A DNA stretch of 64,000 nucleotides from Rhizobacter sp. OV335 (GCF_900142965.1 NZ_FRCQ01000009.1:1-64000), one strand, 5' to 3'; shown: positions 20,321-29,690, numbered from the stretch's first letter. Notes: generated from the sequence alone by a model not told the origin. Made by a program: numbers and translations.

Positions 20321-21448
20321 CTACCGTCCGCCGAACGGTACGCCCGCCAGCACGTCCGCATGGCCCCGCGGCGCAGACCGCCCGTACTGCGGAGGTGGAG
20401 TCACTTGCCCGCCCAGCTCGGCCGCTGCGTGCCACACCCACCGTGGGTTCCAGAGCATCCCTCGGGCGAGCGCCACCATGTCGGCGTCGCCATCCACCAG
20501 GATCTGCTCCGCCTGCGCCGGCTCGGTGATCAGCCCGACCGCCATCGTTGGCAGCCCGGTCGCCTCGCGCACCGCCCGTGCGAACGGCACCTGGTAGCCG
20601 GCTCCCAGCTTGATCTGCTGCTGCGACGTGATGCCACCCGACGACACGTCGATGAAATCGCAGCCGTGCGCCTTCAGCGCCTTCGCGTAGTCGACGGTCT
20701 GCTCCAGCGTCCAGCTCGGCACACCGCTGTGCTCCATCCAGTCGGTCGCCGACACGCGCACGCCCAGCGGCTTGTGCGCCGGCCACACCGCGCGCATCGC
20801 ATCGAACACCGCCAGCGGCAGGCGCATCCGGTTCTCCAGGCTGCCGCCCCACTCGTCGGTGCGCTGGTTGCTGATGGGCGACAGGAACTGGTGCATCAGG
20901 TAGCCGTGCGCGCTGTGCATCTCGATCACGTCCAGTCCCAGCCGCTGCGCTCGCTCGGCCGCCTTCGCGAACTGCGCGATCACCGTGTGGATGTCGGCCT
21001 CGCTCATCGCATGCGGCGGCGCCTCTTCCGGGCGCTGGCGCACCGCCGACGGGGCCCATGGCGTCCAGCCGCCGTCCTGCGGCGTGATCAACTGGCCACC
21101 CTTCCACGGCGGCGCACTCGAGGCCTTGCGGCCGGCATGCGCCAGCTGGATGCCGATGGCGCCCTTGGCATGCGGGCGGATCGCCGCCAGCACCCGGGCC
21201 AGCGCGGCTTCGTTTTCATCGCTCCACAGCCCGAGGCAGTCGGGCGTGATGCGGCCCTCGGGGCTGACCCCCGTCGCCTCGATCAGCGTCAGCGCGGCAC
21301 CACCCTGGGTCATCGTGCCGAGGTGCATCACGTGCCAATCGGTGGCCGATCCATCCTGCGCCGAGTACTGGCACATCGGCGCGACGATCACGCGGTTCGG
21401 GAGGTGGAGCTCGCGCAGCGCGAGCGGGCGGAACAGGGTGGGGTTCAT
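20321..21448 (-). CDS. NADH:flavin oxidoreductase, Old Yellow Enzyme family (NamA/YqjM-like)
   Basis: 375 aa FMN-dependent ene-reductase. Family features: N-terminal LPNRVIVAPMCQYSAQDG (the Cys of the YqjM class), GIQLAHAGRKAS (FMN and substrate site), the substrate His/His-type region VIEMHSAHGYLMHQFLSPISNQRTDEWGGS, and the C-terminal phosphate-binding GLITEPAQAEQIL. Such enzymes reduce activated C=C bonds using NAD(P)H; the physiological substrate cannot be told. ATG 21448 has AGGAG about 7 bases upstream. It reads away from the SDR gene at 21593, so the two share a promoter region of about 145 bp. Confidence 0.93.
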   Translation of the reverse strand: MNPTLFRPLALRELHLPNRVIVAPMCQYSAQDGSATDWHVMHLGTMTQGGAALTLIEATGVSPEGRITPDCLGLWSDENEAALARVLAAIRPHAKGAIGIQLAHAGRKASSAPPWKGGQLITPQDGGWTPWAPSAVRQRPEEAPPHAMSEADIHTVIAQFAKAAERAQRLGLDVIEMHSAHGYLMHQFLSPISNQRTDEWGGSLENRMRLPLAVFDAMRAVWPAHKPLGVRVSATDWMEHSGVPSWTLEQTVDYAKALKAHGCDFIDVSSGGITSQQQIKLGAGYQVPFARAVREATGLPTMAVGLITEPAQAEQILVDGDADMVALARGMLWNPRWVWHAAAELGGQVTPPPQYGRSAPRGHADVLAGVPFGGR

Positions 21449-21592
21449 CGGACTCCTGGCGGCAATTCGGGGAAGGGATCGGTCATTGAAGCGCGGTGGC
21501 TTCGTGCTATCTTGCCCCACACCTTTCGCCGCCGCAGACCCCGGGCCTTTGGCGGACGCATGCCACACCGAACGAATCCAGGAGCCAGGAAC

Positions 21593-22375
21593 ATGAGCTA
21601 CAGCATCGATCTCTCCGGCCGCGTCGCGCTGGTCACCGGTGCCTCCAGCGGGCTGGGCACCCAGTTCGCGAAAACCCTCGCCAATGCCGGCGCCGCCGTC
21701 GTGCTGGCCGGCCGCCGCGTCGAACGTTTGAAGGCGCTGCGCGCCGAGATCGAGGCCGGCGGCGGCGTCGCCCACGTCGTCAAGCTCGACGTCACCGACC
21801 ACGACAGCATCAAGGCCGCCATCGCCCACGCCGAGACCGAGATGGGCACGCTCGACATCCTCGTCAACAACTCCGGCGTCAGCACCACGCAGAAGCTGAC
21901 CGACGTGACGCCCGACGACTACGACTACGTGATGGACACCAACACCAAGGGCGCGTTCTTCGTCGCGCAAGAAGTGGCCAAGCGCATGCTGGCACGCGCC
22001 AAGGGCGCGGCGCCCGGCACCTTCACCGGCGGGCGCATCGTCAACATCGCGTCGATGGCCGGGCTCAAAGTGCTCGGGCAGATCGGCGTCTACTGCATGA
22101 GCAAGTCGGCCGTCATCCACATGACGCGTTCGATGGCGCTCGAATGGGGCCGCTACGGCATCAACGTCAACGCGATCTGCCCCGGCTACATCGACACCGA
22201 GATCAACCACCACCACTGGAAGACCGAGCAGGGCAAGAAGCTGATCGACATGATGCCGCGCAAGCGCATCGGCCAGCCGCAAGACCTCGACGCCGTGCTG
22301 ATGATGCTGTGCGCGAACGAGAGCCACTTCGTCAACGGCGCGGTGGTGCAGGCCGACGACGGGTTCGCGGTGTGA
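21593..22375 (+). CDS. Short-chain dehydrogenase/reductase
   Basis: 260 aa classical SDR. Cofactor motif TGASSGLG near residue 16, NNSG (the NNAG motif variant), catalytic Ser in IVNIASMAG, YxxxK in [10 protein letters not shown], and the [10 protein letters not shown] segment after it. These enzymes oxidise or reduce alcohol/ketone pairs with NAD(P); 3-oxoacyl or hydroxyacyl-CoA substrates are common for this branch, but the substrate is not fixed by sequence. An AGGAGCCAGGA ribosome-binding stretch precedes the ATG. Its stop overlaps the GTG start of the next gene by 4 bases. Confidence 0.92.
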   Translation: MSYSIDLSGRVALVTGASSGLGTQFAKTLANAGAAVVLAGRRVERLKALRAEIEAGGGVAHVVKLDVTDHDSIKAAIAHAETEMGTLDILVNNSGVSTTQKLTDVTPDDYDYVMDTNTKGAFFVAQEVAKRMLARAKGAAPGTFTGGRIVNIASMAGLKVLGQIGVYCMSKSAVIHMTRSMALEWGRYGINVNAICPGYIDTEINHHHWKTEQGKKLIDMMPRKRIGQPQDLDAVLMMLCANESHFVNGAVVQADDGFAV

Positions 22376-23037
22376 GCCTGCGGCCCCTGACCCTGCTGGA
22401 GGCGCGGGCGCTCGGCGTGCTGGTCGAGAAGGCCGCCACCGTGCCCGACAGCTACCCGCTGTCGCTGAACTCGCTGGTGGCCGGCTGCAACCAGAAAACC
22501 GCCCGCGACCCGGTGATGAACGCGACCGACGCCGAGGTGCAGTCGGCCGCCGACGCATTGAAGGCGCTGAACCTGGCCTTCGAATCCAGCGGTTCGCGCG
22601 TCAGCCGCTACGAGCACAACTTCGCCCGCGCGCTCGCGCTGCCGTCGCAATCGGTCGCACTGCTCGCGGTGCTGATGCTGCGCGGGCCGCAGACGGCGTC
22701 CGAGCTGCGCGGCAACTGCGAGCGGCTGCACCGCTTCGCCGACACCTCGTCGGTCGAGGCCTTCCTCGATGAACTCGCGACGCGCGCCGACGAGAAGGGC
22801 GGCCCGCTGGTCGTCAAGCTGCCGCGCGCGCCCGGGGCCCGCGAGGCGCGCTGGACGCACCTGCTGAGCGGCGCCGTCGATGCGTCGGCGATGCCGGTGG
22901 CGGCGAGCGACGACGATTTCGTCGCCACCAGCGAGCTGGCGGCCTTGAAGGCGCAGCAGCTGAGCCTGAAGCGCGAGGTCGACGACCTGCGGGCGCTGGT
23001 GGAGCGCCTGTACCAGGAATTGGGTGTCGGCCGGTAG
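22372..23037 (+). CDS. YceH family protein (UPF0502/DUF480)
   Basis: 221 aa starting at GTG 22372, which overlaps the SDR stop (GTGA). Typical family opening [30 protein letters not shown], then [16 protein letters not shown] sequence ([13 protein letters not shown]), [18 protein letters not shown] and a C-terminal coiled coil ([27 protein letters not shown]). The fold is two winged-helix domains; the biochemical role of YceH is unknown. The non-ATG start is preferred because no ATG exists near the family N-terminus and coupling to the SDR is tight. Confidence 0.9.
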   Translation: MSLRPLTLLEARALGVLVEKAATVPDSYPLSLNSLVAGCNQKTARDPVMNATDAEVQSAADALKALNLAFESSGSRVSRYEHNFARALALPSQSVALLAVLMLRGPQTASELRGNCERLHRFADTSSVEAFLDELATRADEKGGPLVVKLPRAPGAREARWTHLLSGAVDASAMPVAASDDDFVATSELAALKAQQLSLKREVDDLRALVERLYQELGVGR

Positions 23038-23109
23038 AACCGAAACGACGAAACGACGAAAACCACGAATTGGCGTTGGCGAGCCGGTCGACGAACTGAG
23101 CGGAGTCTC

Positions 23110-25518
23110 ATGAGCGGAGCGAGGACGTGGTGCCACAGGCTGGCGGCCGTGATCGGCCTGGCCGCTGCGTTCATCCACCTGCCGGCCGCGACCCAGCCGC
23201 TGGCCTCCACGCTGCGGCTCACCGACGCCGAGCGTGCCTGGGTGGCCGAGCACCCGGTGGTGCGCATCGGCACCTCGCCCGGGCTGCCGCCGTATTTCAC
23301 GTTCGATGCCAGCGCGGTGCGACCGCAGGGCTACGTGATCGAGCTGATGGACCTGCTGGCCGAGCGCACCGGGCTGCGCTTCGACTACCAGCGCTCGCCC
23401 AGTCAGGCCGTGCTGATGGAGACGCTGGCGCGCGGCGAGCTCGACGCGGTGGCGTTCACGCCGGCGCCGGCCGATGGCCAAGGCGCCTTCCTGCACACCC
23501 GGCCGATGCTCGGCGCGAACATGGTGCTGGCGGTGCGGCGCGACATCTCCGACGTGTCGCCGGCCACCGAGTTCGGCGGCTACCGCGTCGCGGTCGAGGC
23601 GGCCTCGGCGGCCGACGGGCTGCTGGTGTCGCGCTTCCCCGGCGCGCAGGTGCAGCGCTACGACAGCGCCGAGGCCGCGTTGCGCGCGGTGGCGTCGGGC
23701 GATGCCGACCTGTACATCGGCTACCGCCACGTCGCGGTGCACTACATCGAGAAGAACCTGCTGGCCAACGTGCAGGTGCGCGGCGGCTTCGGCCCGGGGC
23801 TGACGGCGCTCGGGCCGGCGGTGCGGCGCGACCTGCCGCTGCTGCACGCGGTGCTCGACAAGGCGATGGCCTCGGTGACGCAGAGCGAGCAGGCGCAGCT
23901 GGCGCGCCGCTGGCTGCCGGACGATGGCGACGGCGTGCCGCGCGGCGCGGTGCTGACCGATGCCGAGCGGCGCTGGGTCGATGCGCACGGCCGCATCCGG
24001 GTCGGCTACGACGCGGCCTTCGCGCCGATCACGCTGCGCAACGACCTGACGCAGCTGCGCGGGCTCGGCGCCGACTTCATCCGCCTGGCGACCAGCAAGG
24101 TCGGCGTGACGATCGAGAGCGAGACCGGCGGCAGCTTCGCCGAGATCTACCAGCGCGGCCTGAAGGGCGACATCGACGTGCTGGTCGGCGCCGCGCGCAC
24201 CACGCAGCGGCGGCAGGATTTCGACTTCGTCGGCCCGTTCCTGCGCGTGCCCACCGGCATCGTCACGCGCAGCCCGGACGGCCCGCTGGTGACCCGCCTG
24301 GGCGAGGTCGGCCACATGCGCATGGCCTTGCTGCAGGACCACTTCCTGATCCCGCAGCTGAGCAGCCGCTACCCTGCGATCCAGTTGCTCACGTTCCCGA
24401 CGCAGGAGGGCGCGTTGCAGGCGGTGGCCGAGGGCCGGGCCGACCTCGCGATCGGCAACCTGAAGGTGGTGAACCAGCTGATCAACGACGGGCTGACCGG
24501 CCGCGTGCGCGTGACCGGCACGCTGAGCGATGCCGACAGCGAGCTGTACTTCGCGGTGCGGCGCGACCTGCCGGAGCTGTCGCACCTGCTGCGCAAGGGG
24601 CTCGATGCGGTGAGCGCGAGCGAGGCGGCCGACATCGAACGCCGCTGGCTGCTGGGCAGCGGCACGCTGAGCATGAGCCGCGATCAGGCGGTGCGCCTGG
24701 GCGCGCTGCTGCTGGCGACGCTGCTGGTGCTGCTGACCTGGTTGCTGCTGCTGCGGCGCGGCAACCGGCGCTTGCGGATGGCGCGGCAGATCGAGCGCGA
24801 TGCACGCCGGCTGGCCGAGGACAGCACCGCGGCGCGCGGCCGCTTCATCAGCTACCTGACGCACGAACTGCGCGGCACGATCGGCGCGATCGGCACCGGC
24901 GCGCAGATGCTGAAGGAGAACCTGCCGCCCGAGCGCCGGCAGCGGCTGGCCGATGCGATCAGCGAATCGGCCGAGGGGTTTCGCAGCCTGCTCGAGACGA
25001 CGCTGCAGTACGAGCAGCAGCTGGAGCGCCGGGTCGAGCTGCAGCTGGCGCCGACCGAGTTCGCGGTGCTGTGGCTGCAGATGATCGCGCCGCTGGAGTT
25101 GAGCGCGCAGGGCAAGGGCCTGGGCTTCCACGCGACGCTGGAAGCCGACGGCGCGGCGCGCGTGCTGGTCGACGCGCAGCGGCTGCGCCAGGTCGTCAAC
25201 AACCTGGTGGGCAATGCGATCAAGTTCACGCGCGAGGGCGAGGTGACGGTGCAGGGGCGGCTGAAGGGCGAGGGCAGCGCGGTGCAGCTCGAGCTGGACG
25301 TGTGCGACACCGGGCCGGGGCTGACCGACGAAGACCGGCTGCGCCTGTTCCAGCCGTATGCGCAGGGCGTGCAGGGTCAGAAGCTGCGGCAGGGCGCGGG
25401 GCTGGGGCTTGCGATCACGCGGCAGATCGTCGAGGCGATGGGCGGGCGGATCAGCGCCGAGGCAGCGCCGGGGGGCGGGGCGGTGTTCCGCGTCAGCGCG
25501 ACGGTGGTGCAGGCTTGA
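23110..25518 (+). CDS. Sensor histidine kinase with two periplasmic solute-binding domains
   Basis: 802 aa. A signal or N-terminal membrane segment is followed by two tandem type-3 solute-binding (Venus flytrap) domains, about residues 40-275 and 285-520, each opening with a motif like VVRIGTSPGLPPYF or RIRVGYDAAFAPI. One transmembrane helix (about 527-549) leads to the dimerisation helix with the phospho-acceptor H585 (YLTHELRGTIGAIG). A HATPase domain follows with N-box NNLVGNAIKFT, G1 DTGPGL and G2 GAGLGLAITRQI. This is BvgS/EvgS-like sensing architecture, but no receiver or Hpt domain follows. No response regulator is encoded beside it; the adjacent convergent gene is a PAS-LuxR protein. 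Confidence 0.9.
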   Translation: MSGARTWCHRLAAVIGLAAAFIHLPAATQPLASTLRLTDAERAWVAEHPVVRIGTSPGLPPYFTFDASAVRPQGYVIELMDLLAERTGLRFDYQRSPSQAVLMETLARGELDAVAFTPAPADGQGAFLHTRPMLGANMVLAVRRDISDVSPATEFGGYRVAVEAASAADGLLVSRFPGAQVQRYDSAEAALRAVASGDADLYIGYRHVAVHYIEKNLLANVQVRGGFGPGLTALGPAVRRDLPLLHAVLDKAMASVTQSEQAQLARRWLPDDGDGVPRGAVLTDAERRWVDAHGRIRVGYDAAFAPITLRNDLTQLRGLGADFIRLATSKVGVTIESETGGSFAEIYQRGLKGDIDVLVGAARTTQRRQDFDFVGPFLRVPTGIVTRSPDGPLVTRLGEVGHMRMALLQDHFLIPQLSSRYPAIQLLTFPTQEGALQAVAEGRADLAIGNLKVVNQLINDGLTGRVRVTGTLSDADSELYFAVRRDLPELSHLLRKGLDAVSASEAADIERRWLLGSGTLSMSRDQAVRLGALLLATLLVLLTWLLLLRRGNRRLRMARQIERDARRLAEDSTAARGRFISYLTHELRGTIGAIGTGAQMLKENLPPERRQRLADAISESAEGFRSLLETTLQYEQQLERRVELQLAPTEFAVLWLQMIAPLELSAQGKGLGFHATLEADGAARVLVDAQRLRQVVNNLVGNAIKFTREGEVTVQGRLKGEGSAVQLELDVCDTGPGLTDEDRLRLFQPYAQGVQGQKLRQGAGLGLAITRQIVEAMGGRISAEAAPGGGAVFRVSATVVQA

Positions 25519-25522
25519 GCCG

Positions 25523-26092
25523 TCAGGCTGCCAGCAGCTTGTAGATCAGCTCCGGCGTCGTCGCTGCGCCGTACTTGCGCATCAGCCGCGCGCGATACAC
25601 GTCGACGGTGCGCGGGCTGATCCCCAGCCGCTTGCCGATCAGCTTGCTCGTGAGCCCCTCGATCAACAGCGCGGCGATCTCGCGCTCACGGGCCGTCAGC
25701 TCGGCCTTCAGCCGGCGGCGCGACGACAGGTCCTCGAAGCTCCAGATGCCGGCCGCATGCGGCTGCGCCGGATCGAGCGCGCGGCCCGACACGTGGCACC
25801 AGAACAGCTCGCCACGCTGCGGGCCGTCGACGCGCTTCATCACGCGTTCGTCGGCATACCAGCCGCTCGCGTCGAGCGCCGCGACGATGCGCTCGCCGGT
25901 GCGCTCGAACTCCTCGTGCGTGGGGTAGAGCATCTCGAACGATTGCCCGACCAGCTGGTCGCGCGCCGCACCGAACATCGCCAGCACCTGCTGGTTGCAG
26001 TCGACCATCAAGCGGTTGCGCGACAGCACCAGGCCGACGGGAGCGAGGTCGAAGGCGGTGCGGTAGTCGAGGGCGAGGGCGAGGGTGGGCAT
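25523..26092 (-). CDS. PAS-domain LuxR-type transcriptional regulator
   Basis: 189 aa. The N-terminal two thirds is a PAS fold (AFDLAPVGLVLSRNRLMVDCNQQVLAMFG and later GIWSFEDLSSRR), followed by a LuxR/FixJ-type helix-turn-helix: LTAREREIAALLIEGLTSKLIGKRLGISPRTVDVYRARLMRKYG. There is no receiver domain, so it is not a classical response regulator; it probably senses a small ligand through the PAS domain. It converges with the sensor kinase gene (4 bp between stops), so the two are neighbours but not co-transcribed. Confidence 0.88.
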   Translation of the reverse strand: MPTLALALDYRTAFDLAPVGLVLSRNRLMVDCNQQVLAMFGAARDQLVGQSFEMLYPTHEEFERTGERIVAALDASGWYADERVMKRVDGPQRGELFWCHVSGRALDPAQPHAAGIWSFEDLSSRRRLKAELTAREREIAALLIEGLTSKLIGKRLGISPRTVDVYRARLMRKYGAATTPELIYKLLAA

Positions 26093-26146
26093 GCGGGGAT
26101 GGTACGGCGTGGGTGTCGGCCGCCTGGCGGATTCCCGCGCCCCGGG

Positions 26147-27139
26147 TCAGGCGGCCGGCACGCCGGTTTCGAACCTGCCCAGCGTCGCCTTGGACGGGTG
26201 TGCATTGATCAGGACCGGATCTCCGCTTCGCCACCAGAAGACTCTCATGTGGGGCGCGTGCGCAGAAATCAGAACGGCCTGGTGCACGCATGACTCGATG
26301 AAGTCGGTGACGCCGAGTCGTTCGGCCGCCATGGCCTTGTGGATGGCGATGGAACGATCGTCGTGACCGTGCCGCGCCGGATCGCGAAAGTGCACGTCGA
26401 TGCTGGCATAGCCGCGACTGTCGAGCCACGCACGCGTGCGCGCATGGTCGGTGTGCGGCCGTCCCGTGACGACACAATGCTGCCGCTTCGACAGGGGCGG
26501 AGCCTTCGCCGCGCGCGGCAACGCGTCCCTCTCGTTCAACGCGGCATCCATGCAGGTGTCGTAGCGTTGCGCGGGAAGATCGTCGCAAAGGACCCCGTCG
26601 AGATCGATGCCCCAGCTGCGATAGCAGTGGTCCGGCGCCATCGGGTGGTGGCCGTGGGCGCCATCCTCATGCCAGTAGTCGCGGCGAAACTGCGTGGAGA
26701 CGACCTCGCGCTCCCACGGCAGCACGGTCTGCACATGGGGGCGGTGCATCGACCAGTCGGGCCGGATTCTCGACAACTCGTCGGAGACGACCGTCAGCAC
26801 CCGATGATCGGCGTGGGTGCGCTGGACGAGCGCCCGACAGTTCACCAGCGTGTGGCCGTGGCCGGCCATGTCCTCGCACAGCAGAAGCCGACCTGGCGGG
26901 GGTGCGTCGCCGTGCCACGATGCCTCTTGTCGACCGCGATCGTATCGAATGAACGACAGCGGCGCGCCGGTGGCGAACGCCGCGCATTGCGCCGGGAACA
27001 ATCCCCCGCGGAGCACCGCCGCCACGGCCACGAATTCTTCGGCGCGCAGTTCGTCGCCAATGCTGTCGATCCACTGGCTGATTTGCGTGTACCCGAGGTA
27101 GGAAGGGCGCCGGTCAAGCGAAGGGACGGTGGAGAGCAT
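26147..27139 (-). CDS. Phosphoribosyltransferase-HAD phosphatase fusion protein
   Basis: 330 aa with two recognisable domains. Residues about 20-125 look like a type I phosphoribosyltransferase: hydrophobic strand AVAAVLRGGLFPAQ, then the PRPP-loop equivalent LLLCEDMAGHGHTL with acidic pair E89-D90 and T97. Residues about 176-310 look like a HAD hydrolase: motif I GIDLDGVLCDD (D179, D181), motif II VVTGRP (T225), motif III lysine K268 in IAIHKAM. The fusion suggests one protein making and trimming a phosphoribosyl compound, or salvage of a damaged nucleotide; the substrate is unknown. It stands alone between a PAS-LuxR gene and a PEP-CTERM gene on the same strand. Confidence 0.75.
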   Translation of the reverse strand: MLSTVPSLDRRPSYLGYTQISQWIDSIGDELRAEEFVAVAAVLRGGLFPAQCAAFATGAPLSFIRYDRGRQEASWHGDAPPPGRLLLCEDMAGHGHTLVNCRALVQRTHADHRVLTVVSDELSRIRPDWSMHRPHVQTVLPWEREVVSTQFRRDYWHEDGAHGHHPMAPDHCYRSWGIDLDGVLCDDLPAQRYDTCMDAALNERDALPRAAKAPPLSKRQHCVVTGRPHTDHARTRAWLDSRGYASIDVHFRDPARHGHDDRSIAIHKAMAAERLGVTDFIESCVHQAVLISAHAPHMRVFWWRSGDPVLINAHPSKATLGRFETGVPAA

Positions 27140-27253
27140 GGCAGGCAGGAGTCATTGCACTCCAGCGACTGTGCTGGGGCAGCTCCTCGCCGACGTCTCG
27201 CGATGCGAACGGCCGGGGCTCTGCGCGAAGACCCGGGCCCACGGAGTCGGGCG

Positions 27254-28153
27254 TCAGGCGGCTGGTGCGCGCGTGGACGAACCTCGGGGCCGCCGCCGCC
27301 ACCCCACCCACCCGATGCCCAGTGCCATCAGCAGCGCGGCCGCCGGCTCAGGAACGGCCGCCATCGGGTTGCTCAACGCGATCAACTCGAAGGCCGCGAA
27401 CAGCGGCAGGGCGCTGTTGTTGTGCACTGTCAGCGACATCACGCCGAACGAGTCGGCGCTGTAGGTGAAATCGTCCGGGCTGGCCACGCGGCCCTGCGAG
27501 CCGGCATCGTTGTGGAACGGATCCCGGTTCAGCATCCATGCCTGCAGCGAGACCTCGTGCCGGTAGGCCTGCTCGTCGCGCACGCTCAGCGTCGCGACGT
27601 GGTAGTACTCGTCGTTGACGGTGTCGGTCCGGAAGTCCGTCGTCAGCGGGTGATAGTCGCTTCGGGTGAGCGTCGCGATGCCCGACAGCGTGAGCGACGC
27701 ATAGGGATCCAGCTTGAAGGCGCGGTACCAGGTGATCTCGGTGTCGGCCGTGTCGGTCGGCAGGTCGGTCCGCCAGCTCACGCCGAGATGGCTCGGCCCG
27801 GAATGCGCCTCGGTCGACAGCACCGAGCCGGGCAGCGGCGGCTGCTGCCGGACACCCACGCCGAACGGCGGACTGAAGTCCAGGCCGTTCTGAATCGGGT
27901 ACTGGATATCGTGGCGCACGTTGTCGCCGTTCGCATGCCCGCTCGACAACGAGGAGTTGACCCAGTTGCCCGTCCACCACGTGCCCACGCTGCCGGGCAA
28001 GCGCGGCGCATCGGGCGTCGGCGCGAGCGAGGTCAGCGAGAGCGGGTCCAGCGTGAACGATGCGCTGCCGTATTCCTCGGCGTGAGCGATGCCGGCCAGG
28101 CCGAGTCCGGCGAGCAGGAGACCGACGAAGCGGGGAAGTGCGTGGATGTTCAT
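27254..28153 (-). CDS. PEP-CTERM sorting-domain exoprotein
   Basis: 299 aa. The signal peptide ends AGIAHAEE; a beta-rich, probably extracellular body follows (GSASFTLDPLSL..., WYRAFKLDPYASLTLSG). At the C-terminus is the complete PEP-CTERM signal: VPEP, a hydrophobic helix (AAALLMALGIGWVGW) and a terminal arginine cluster RRRPRG. Such proteins are processed by exosortase and exported with exopolysaccharide in biofilm-forming Gram-negatives. ATG 28153 has AAGGAGAT 8 bases upstream. The exosortase/EPS locus is not in this window. The function of the body domain is unknown. Confidence 0.88.
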   Translation of the reverse strand: MNIHALPRFVGLLLAGLGLAGIAHAEEYGSASFTLDPLSLTSLAPTPDAPRLPGSVGTWWTGNWVNSSLSSGHANGDNVRHDIQYPIQNGLDFSPPFGVGVRQQPPLPGSVLSTEAHSGPSHLGVSWRTDLPTDTADTEITWYRAFKLDPYASLTLSGIATLTRSDYHPLTTDFRTDTVNDEYYHVATLSVRDEQAYRHEVSLQAWMLNRDPFHNDAGSQGRVASPDDFTYSADSFGVMSLTVHNNSALPLFAAFELIALSNPMAAVPEPAAALLMALGIGWVGWRRRPRGSSTRAPAA

Positions 28154-28278
28154 CGCGGCGATCTCCTTTGGGTGGTCAACGGTGGCGCAAGGCGGCGGAA
28201 CGAGGGGCAATCGGCATGCCCGGTGCCGGCTCTCCTCAGGTGAAGAACCTAGTCATTTCTACGTACCGCCGTTGCGGT

Positions 28279-28298
28279 CTACGTAACGCGTTACGTAG
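28279..28298. promoter_or_regulatory. 20-bp perfect palindrome upstream of scoAB, probable operator
   Basis: CTACGTAACGCGTTACGTAG reads the same on both strands, 41 bp before the scoA start codon. A half-site CTACGTA also occurs at 28259-28265. The arrangement (a full dyad plus an upstream half) looks like a repressor or activator binding region for the CoA-transferase operon. The regulator is not encoded in the neighbourhood. Confidence 0.6.
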
Positions 28299-28338
28299 TA
28301 CGCTTCCCGGCTGATTTCCATTGCGCAGGAGACGCTCC

Positions 28339-29046
28339 ATGAACAAGGTGTACGCCAGTGCCGCCGATGCCCTGAAAGGCATCGTGCGTGACGGCCAGTT
28401 GCTGGCCGTCGGCGGCTTCGGGCTGTGCGGCATTCCCGAGGCCTTGATCGCCGCGCTGCGCGACAGCGGCGCGAAGAACCTCACGGTGATCTCGAACAAC
28501 GCCGGCGTCGACGGCTTCGGCCTCGGCCAACTGCTCGAGACGCGCCAGATCAGGAAGATGATCTCCAGCTACGTCGGCGAGAACAAGGAGTTCGAGCGCC
28601 AGTACCTGGCCGGCGAACTCGAACTCGAGTTCACGCCGCAGGGCACGCTGGCCGAGAAGCTGCGTGCCGGCGGTGCCGGCATCCCGGCCTTCTTCACGAA
28701 GACCGGCGTCGGCACGCTGGTGGCCGAAGGCAAGGAAACGCGCGAGTTCGATGGCGCCGTCTACGTGATGGAGCGCGCACTGCTGCCCGAGGTGAGCCTG
28801 GTGAAGGCGCACAAGGCCGACCGCAGCGGCAACCTGGTGTTCCGCCGCACCGCGCGCAACTTCAACCCGGCCGTCGCGATGGCCGGCAAGATCACCGTGG
28901 TCGAGGTCGAGGAGATCGTCGATACCGGCGCGCTCGATCCCGATGCGGTCCACCTGCCGGGCATCTACGTGCACCGCCTGGTGCTGAATGCGCACCCGGA
29001 GAAGCGCATCGAGAAGCGAACCATCACTGAAAAGGCAGGGAGCTGA
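28339..29046 (+). CDS. scoA: 3-oxoacid CoA-transferase subunit A
   Basis: 235 aa alpha subunit of succinyl-CoA:3-ketoacid CoA-transferase (SCOT), which activates acetoacetate with succinyl-CoA during ketone-body or 3-hydroxybutyrate use. Markers: [27 protein letters not shown], the glycine-rich [22 protein letters not shown] and the closing [22 protein letters not shown] 28339 has AGGAGA about 7 bases upstream. The B-subunit gene follows after 2 bp. A strong palindrome in the promoter suggests its own regulator. Polyhydroxybutyrate turnover is a plausible context but is not shown here. Confidence 0.95.
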   Translation: MNKVYASAADALKGIVRDGQLLAVGGFGLCGIPEALIAALRDSGAKNLTVISNNAGVDGFGLGQLLETRQIRKMISSYVGENKEFERQYLAGELELEFTPQGTLAEKLRAGGAGIPAFFTKTGVGTLVAEGKETREFDGAVYVMERALLPEVSLVKAHKADRSGNLVFRRTARNFNPAVAMAGKITVVEVEEIVDTGALDPDAVHLPGIYVHRLVLNAHPEKRIEKRTITEKAGS

Positions 29047-29048
29047 GC

Positions 29049-29687
29049 ATGGCCTGGACCCACGACCAAATGGCCGCCAAGGCCGCCGCCGAGCTGCAGG
29101 ACGGCTTCTACGTCAACCTCGGCATCGGGCTGCCGACGCTGGTGGCCAACCATGTGCGCAGCGACATCGAGGTCTGGCTGCAGAGCGAGAACGGCATGCT
29201 CGGCATCGGCCCGTTTCCCACCGAAGACCAGGTCGACGCCGACCTGATCAACGCCGGCAAGCAGACCGTCACCACCATCCCCGGCTCGTCGATCTTCGGT
29301 TCGCACGACAGCTTCGCGATGATCCGCGGCGGCAAGATCAACCTCAGCATCCTCGGCGCGATGCAGGTCAGCGACCGGGGCGACCTCGCCAACTGGATGA
29401 TCCCCGGCAAGATGGTCAAGGGCATGGGCGGCGCGATGGACCTGGTGGCCGGCGTCGCGCGCGTGCTGGTGCTGATGGAGCACGTCGCGCGCAAGAAGGA
29501 CGGCAGCGAAGACCTGAAGATCCTGCCGGCCTGCACGCTGCCGCTGACAGGGGTCGGCGTGGTGAATCGCATCATCACCGACCTCGCGGTGCTCGACGTG
29601 ACGCCGCAGGGGCTCAAGCTGGTCGAGATCGCGCCGGGCGTGTCGCGCGAGGAGCTGCAAAAGAAGACCGGCGTGCCGATCCTCTGA
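29049..29687 (+). CDS. scoB: 3-oxoacid CoA-transferase subunit B
   Basis: 212 aa beta subunit of the SCOT heterodimer pair. Contains the [14 protein letters not shown] motif and the active-site glutamate region [12 protein letters not shown] (the Glu that forms the CoA thioester). The C-terminal [21 protein letters not shown] is typical. It follows scoA by 2 bp and ends 3 bp from the convergent pyrD stop, so the intergenic space is only a few bases and any terminator must lie inside pyrD. Confidence 0.95.
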   Translation: MAWTHDQMAAKAAAELQDGFYVNLGIGLPTLVANHVRSDIEVWLQSENGMLGIGPFPTEDQVDADLINAGKQTVTTIPGSSIFGSHDSFAMIRGGKINLSILGAMQVSDRGDLANWMIPGKMVKGMGGAMDLVAGVARVLVLMEHVARKKDGSEDLKILPACTLPLTGVGVVNRIITDLAVLDVTPQGLKLVEIAPGVSREELQKKTGVPIL

Positions 29688-29690
29688 GGG

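Noticed and set aside
16496..22375. Nearly 2000-codon plus-strand frame
   Set aside because: It runs antisense through the adaptor, ETF-QO and Old Yellow Enzyme genes and merges into the real SDR gene only at its 3' end. The SDR starts at 21593.
23038..23109. Short AACGACGAA direct repeats before the sensor kinase gene
   Set aside because: Only two or three copies of a short unit over 25 bp; too small to call a repeat array.
22186..25131. 981-codon minus-strand frame opposite the sensor kinase
   Set aside because: Low-complexity Arg/Ala/Gln/His translation antisense to the clear histidine kinase; no motif.
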